From NCBI GenBank assembly GCA_017521065.1, contig JAFXEA010000292.1:1-7932 (forward strand): 7,932 nt of DNA, in the 5' to 3' direction. Positions 4,857 through 7,932 of the stretch are shown in pieces (position 1 is the first letter of the stretch; every line of letters begins with the position of its first letter). Below the pieces are notes generated by a model. It was given only the letters and a program-made list of their open reading frames with translations, was not told where the DNA came from and made no database searches. The position numbers and the translations under genes are program-made. The stretch is from Kiritimatiellia bacterium. GTDB lineage: Bacteria > Verrucomicrobiota > Kiritimatiellia > RFP12 > UBA1067.

Positions 4857-6563
4857 ATGCTGCTCAAAGGACTTGACTGGGCTGTTGTCGCGGCGTTCTT
4901 TCTGATGCTTGCGCTGATTCCTGCAATCGCTTCGCTAAAGGCAAAGCGTACCGCGAAGGATTTTTTCACCTCTGGACAATCAATGCCGTGGTGGTTGATT
5001 GGGTTTTCGATGGTTGCCGCCACAACGGCCACGGACAGCGCCAACTTCTTCACTGAGGTTATCCGCCGGGACGGCATGAGCGGCAACTGGATCATGTGGG
5101 CGTTCATCCTGACAGGGCTTCTGACCGTGTTTGTCTATGCCAAACTGTGGGTCAAATCTGGGGTGACAACGGATATCGAGTTCTATGAACTGCGATATTC
5201 AGGCCGCCCCGCCGCATTCCTTCGCGCCTTGCGCACGGTCTATCTCGGGGTGCTGTTCAATCTGCTCGTTCTCGGCAATGTAATCCTCGCGGCGGTGAAG
5301 ATAGGCACCGTTCTCTTTGGCATAGAACCGTTGACGATTTACGTTGTCACCGTTATTGCATCTGTCGTCTATACGTTTTTCGGCGGCATCCGAGGGGTTA
5401 TCTGGACGGACTTCTTCCTCTTTCTCGTGATTATGGCCGGTTCTGTCGCAGCCATGGTCTACGGATTGAAAATCCCCGAAGTCGGCGGCATTGCCGGAAT
5501 CGTATCCAATCCGGAGACGGCGAAACGCCTGTCTATCTTTCCGGACTTCTCCAATCTCGATACTCTACTTGTCCTTTTCGTGCTTCCCCTTGCGGTTCAG
5601 TGGTGGAACGTCTGGAAGGCCGGCAGCGAGCCTGGCGGCGGCGGGTACATTGTTCAGCGTATGCTTACAGCGAAGAGTGAAAACCATGCGCTTGGCGGCA
5701 CTCTCTTCTTCAATGTCCTGAACTGGGTTATACGTCCCTGGCCATGGTACATTGTGGGGCTCTGCTCTGTGATTGTCTATCCGAACCTTGAATCCATCCG
5801 TTCCGCATTTCCGCGTGTCGATCCTTCGCTCGTGCAGGGAGACATGGCATATCCCGCCATGCTGACGCACCTTCCGGAGGGGTGGCTCGGTGTAGCTGCC
5901 GCATCGATGATGGGAGCGCTGTTCTCCACGGTTGCGGCACATCTGAACCTTGGCAGCGCCTACATGGTCAACGACTTCTGGAAGCGTTTTGTACGCCCAG
6001 ACGCGAAAGACCGCGAACTCATCCTTGTCGGGCGCATATCAATGGTTTTTCTGCTGCTGCTTGGTTGTGTCATTGCACCTTTCCTGAAAAGCGCCAAGGG
6101 TGCGTTCGATCTTATGCTTCTCATAGGCGCGGGTTCCGGTTCAATCTTTCTTCTGCGATGGTTCTGGATGCGCATCAACGCTTGGACGGAGATAACAGGC
6201 ATTGTCGTTTCATTCGTTGCCGCACTAGTCCTCCAGTTCGGATTCCCAGAACTCCTTCCGTGGCAGAAGATGATGATTACGATTGCTATCACCTCCGCAG
6301 GCTGGATAGCGGTGACATTCATGACTGCGCCTACGGATGAGGCTACGGCAATGCGCTTCAAGGCCGCCGTGAGGGCGGAAGGACGGGATGTCGGCAAAGG
6401 TGTGCTTTTGACCGCCATTGCGGCATTCGCCGTTTACGATATGATGTATGCCGTCGGCGCGTGGATATACGGCTGGACATTCAACGCCTGCATCTCCACA
6501 TCGCTTGCGTTTGCCGCCGCTGTCGCCATCGTCGCGCTGCTCCGAAAGGGTAAGGCGGCGTGA
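4857..6563 (+). CDS. Sodium:solute symporter (SSS/SLC5 family)
   Basis: The 568-residue protein is an inner-membrane carrier that couples uptake of a small solute to sodium. Hydrophobic segments run through its length (about 13-15). Family hallmarks include the early GQSMPWWLIGFSMVA segment followed by ATTATDSANF (about residues 40-66). A later MMGALFSTVAAHLN segment is where Na2-site Ser/Thr residues lie in the LeuT-fold symporters. It is one nucleotide downstream of the GRE stop, with AAGGAG (4841-4846) as ribosome-binding site inside the GRE gene, and its last codons overlap the activase start. Being translated between the radical enzyme and its activase suggests that it imports the radical enzyme's substrate. 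The family carries sugars, acids, polyols, amino acids and vitamins, so the solute cannot be named from sequence. The C-terminal extension with extra helices is common in the larger members of the family. Confidence 0.9.
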   Translation: MLLKGLDWAVVAAFFLMLALIPAIASLKAKRTAKDFFTSGQSMPWWLIGFSMVAATTATDSANFFTEVIRRDGMSGNWIMWAFILTGLLTVFVYAKLWVKSGVTTDIEFYELRYSGRPAAFLRALRTVYLGVLFNLLVLGNVILAAVKIGTVLFGIEPLTIYVVTVIASVVYTFFGGIRGVIWTDFFLFLVIMAGSVAAMVYGLKIPEVGGIAGIVSNPETAKRLSIFPDFSNLDTLLVLFVLPLAVQWWNVWKAGSEPGGGGYIVQRMLTAKSENHALGGTLFFNVLNWVIRPWPWYIVGLCSVIVYPNLESIRSAFPRVDPSLVQGDMAYPAMLTHLPEGWLGVAAASMMGALFSTVAAHLNLGSAYMVNDFWKRFVRPDAKDRELILVGRISMVFLLLLGCVIAPFLKSAKGAFDLMLLIGAGSGSIFLLRWFWMRINAWTEITGIVVSFVAALVLQFGFPELLPWQKMMITIAITSAGWIAVTFMTAPTDEATAMRFKAAVRAEGRDVGKGVLLTAIAAFAVYDMMYAVGAWIYGWTFNACISTSLAFAAAVAIVALLRKGKAA

Positions 6564-7312
6564 CGAGGGTGAGCGGCACTGTATTCGACATACGGCGCGG
6601 AGTCTCAAAGGATGGCCCGGGACTTCGCACGTGCGTCTTTCTGAAAGGGTGTCCGCTGCGTTGCGTCTGGTGTCACAATCCCGAGTCGCAGTCTGCGGAA
6701 ATAGAACGGGCGGTGACAACAGATGAGGTGTGCGGACGCATAATGTCAGCCGGGGAGGTGATGGCGGAAGTCCGCCGCGACGCCGTCTTCTACGATTCTT
6801 CGGGCGGCGGTGTCACTTTTACAGGTGGCGAACCGATGATGCAGGCCGATTTCCTGTTTGCGCTCGCCTCCGCCGCCCACGCCGACGGGATTCATGTGGC
6901 GGTGGACACTTCAGGGTTCGCGCCGTGGGCGGCATTTGAAAGGATGCTTCCTGTCGTCGATCTCTTCCTGTACGATCTGAAGTGCATCGATTCCGGGCGG
7001 CATAGGGAACTGACGGGAGTCGAGAATCGATTGGTGCTTGAAAATCTCCTGCGTCTAGACATAGCCGGCGCCAAGATTTGGATCCGCTGTCCGCTCGTGC
7101 CGGGTCTAAACGATTCGGACGGCGATCTCGCCGCGTTGAAGGAGTTCGTCCGGCGTTTGCGCAACATGGAAAAACTTGAAATATGCCCGTATCATCAGCT
7201 TGGCATTGAGAAGTACGCCAAGTTCGGCAAGCCTCTGCTTTACGGCAATAGGAATTCCGCATCCGGAAAGGATGTCGAAAGATGGAACCGCATCATTTAC
7301 TGCGATGTTTGA
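6560..7312 (+). CDS. Radical-SAM glycyl-radical-enzyme activating enzyme, short form
   Basis: The 250-residue protein should take a hydrogen atom from the radical glycine of the GRE, using S-adenosylmethionine and a [4Fe-4S] cluster. The cluster motif is Cys31-x3-Cys35-x2-Cys38 (KGCPLRCVWCHNPE), preceded by DGPGLRT. The SAM-binding GGEP motif is at 89-92 (FTGGEP), followed by a DLKCID motif and RCPLVPGLND, all typical of GRE activases. The ferredoxin-like insert with two extra [4Fe-4S] clusters, seen in activases of most GRE eliminases, is absent: only about 20 residues, with a single Cys58, lie between NPE and the next conserved block. In this it resembles the activase of pyruvate formate-lyase (about 246 residues). 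The GTG start overlaps the symporter stop (GTGA), so translation is probably coupled. A second GTG at 6569 is possible. Its last 16 bp overlap the convergent regulator gene. Confidence 0.92.
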   Translation: MTRVSGTVFDIRRGVSKDGPGLRTCVFLKGCPLRCVWCHNPESQSAEIERAVTTDEVCGRIMSAGEVMAEVRRDAVFYDSSGGGVTFTGGEPMMQADFLFALASAAHADGIHVAVDTSGFAPWAAFERMLPVVDLFLYDLKCIDSGRHRELTGVENRLVLENLLRLDIAGAKIWIRCPLVPGLNDSDGDLAALKEFVRRLRNMEKLEICPYHQLGIEKYAKFGKPLLYGNRNSASGKDVERWNRIIYCDV

Positions 7313-7932
7313 GCCTTGCGCCATTCTCGCATGGACATTCCGTAACGTTTAAGGAATGCTGAACGCAGGGCGTTGTCTGTCTTCCATCCGCAGCGGCTCG
7401 ATATCGCGTCAAGCCGCTGAGAAGGGGTGCGGAGCAGCACTTCGACATGCTCGAAGCGTACGCGGTTCAGTTCGTCCATGATGGTATGCCCCATTGCCCT
7501 GAGAAAGTCGATTTCTGCTAGACGGTGCGATCCCGGCACCTGAGCTGAGACATCTTTCGCTGATATGCCCTTGCACGCGTGTTCCCGTATGTAGGCAAGC
7601 ATCTTGGCGACACGAGGCGGCGCACCGCTGCCGATGCAGGTGGAACCGCGCCGGATGAGACCTATTGTGCCGTATGTCTCGCGGACGGGGCCGGCTTTCG
7701 GGTTGTCAATGAGAGTTGAAAGGATTTCGCATGCGCGATAGCCCGCCTGCTCGAAGTCGAGATGGATGCTGGACAGCTCGGGTCTGGCGTTTTCGCAAAG
7801 CTGCGGGTCGTTGTCCACTCCGATTACCGACATCTTGGATGGAATCGGTATCTGCAGCTTGCGGGCATGGTCAAGTACATATACGGCGGCATAGTCGTTC
7901 TCCGTCATGATGCCGCAAGGCTTGGGCAGGGA
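7297..7932 (-). CDS. XylR-type transcriptional regulator (LacI-like ligand domain plus AraC DNA-binding domain), partial
   Basis: The frame is open at the right window edge and ends at TAA (7297-7299), giving the last 211 residues. The first part is the end of a periplasmic-binding-protein-like sugar-sensing domain: LPKPCGIMTENDYAA, SVIGVDNDPQLCE and PELSSIHLDF (about residues 2-60) are hallmark blocks of E. coli XylR relatives. About residues 105-211 form an AraC-type domain with two helix-turn-helix units, the second around ISSRCGW, and the end FLKRYGMSMREWRK. Members of this group activate sugar-use operons on binding their sugar. The gene is convergent with the GRE operon and is the likely regulator of it, perhaps through the palindrome at 2630-2649. 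Note that the first Met codon in view (7906-7908) is internal, not the start. Confidence 0.92.
   Translation of the reverse strand, partial: SLPKPCGIMTENDYAAVYVLDHARKLQIPIPSKMSVIGVDNDPQLCENARPELSSIHLDFEQAGYRACEILSTLIDNPKAGPVRETYGTIGLIRRGSTCIGSGAPPRVAKMLAYIREHACKGISAKDVSAQVPGSHRLAEIDFLRAMGHTIMDELNRVRFEHVEVLLRTPSQRLDAISSRCGWKTDNALRSAFLKRYGMSMREWRKAQTSQ

Noticed and set aside
4280..5107. A 275-codon minus-strand open frame
   Set aside because: It lies antisense to the GRE C-terminus and symporter start, both of which have clear family motifs, and its translation shows no recognisable domain.
1..7932. CRISPR arrays, tRNA or rRNA genes, intact transposases and microcompartment shell genes
   Set aside because: I looked for long spaced direct repeats, tRNA-like ends, and transposase or shell-protein motifs and saw none.

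Overview
The window reads as a piece of a bacterial chromosome carrying carbohydrate catabolism genes. The combination is a XylR-type regulator (LacI-like sugar-binding part fused to an AraC DNA-binding part), a glycyl radical enzyme (GRE), a large sodium:solute symporter and secreted acetyl-esterase-like genes. This suggests an anaerobic, probably gut-associated member of the PVC group (Kiritimatiellota/Lentisphaerota-like). That taxonomic guess is inference from gene content only.

Layout. (1) Positions 1-1794, minus strand: a secreted protein with two tandem alpha/beta-hydrolase (esterase) domains. It is open across the whole stretch and runs off the left edge. Its start has a short leader, an extended -10-like box and an 8-bp inverted repeat. 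(2) Positions about 1800-2690: roughly 900 bp with no intact gene. It holds decayed pieces of two genes: a plus-strand remnant of a rhamnogalacturonan-acetylesterase-like SGNH hydrolase, and a minus-strand C-terminal fragment of thiamine-phosphate synthase (thiE). It also holds heptad repeats, inverted repeats and, at its right end, the control region of the next operon. (3) Positions 2702-7312, plus strand: a tight three-gene operon of GRE, sodium:solute symporter and radical-SAM GRE-activating enzyme. There is 1 nt between the first two genes and a 4-nt overlap between the last two. (4) Positions 7297-7932, minus strand: the C-terminal 211 residues of a XylR/AraC-type regulator, convergent with the operon and overlapping its last gene by 16 bp.

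How the parts may work together (inference): the symporter imports a small organic solute, probably a sugar-related compound released from acetylated plant or host polysaccharide. The GRE, switched on by its activase, then performs a radical cleavage or elimination on it, and the convergent regulator senses the same compound. The GRE is the most interesting item. It has the conserved cysteine and a C-terminal glycine-radical loop, but the residues after the cysteine read GCNW instead of the GC-x-E of the known GRE eliminases and decarboxylases. It also lacks the Cys-Cys pair of pyruvate formate-lyase. Its reaction therefore cannot be assigned to a characterised GRE class from the sequence.
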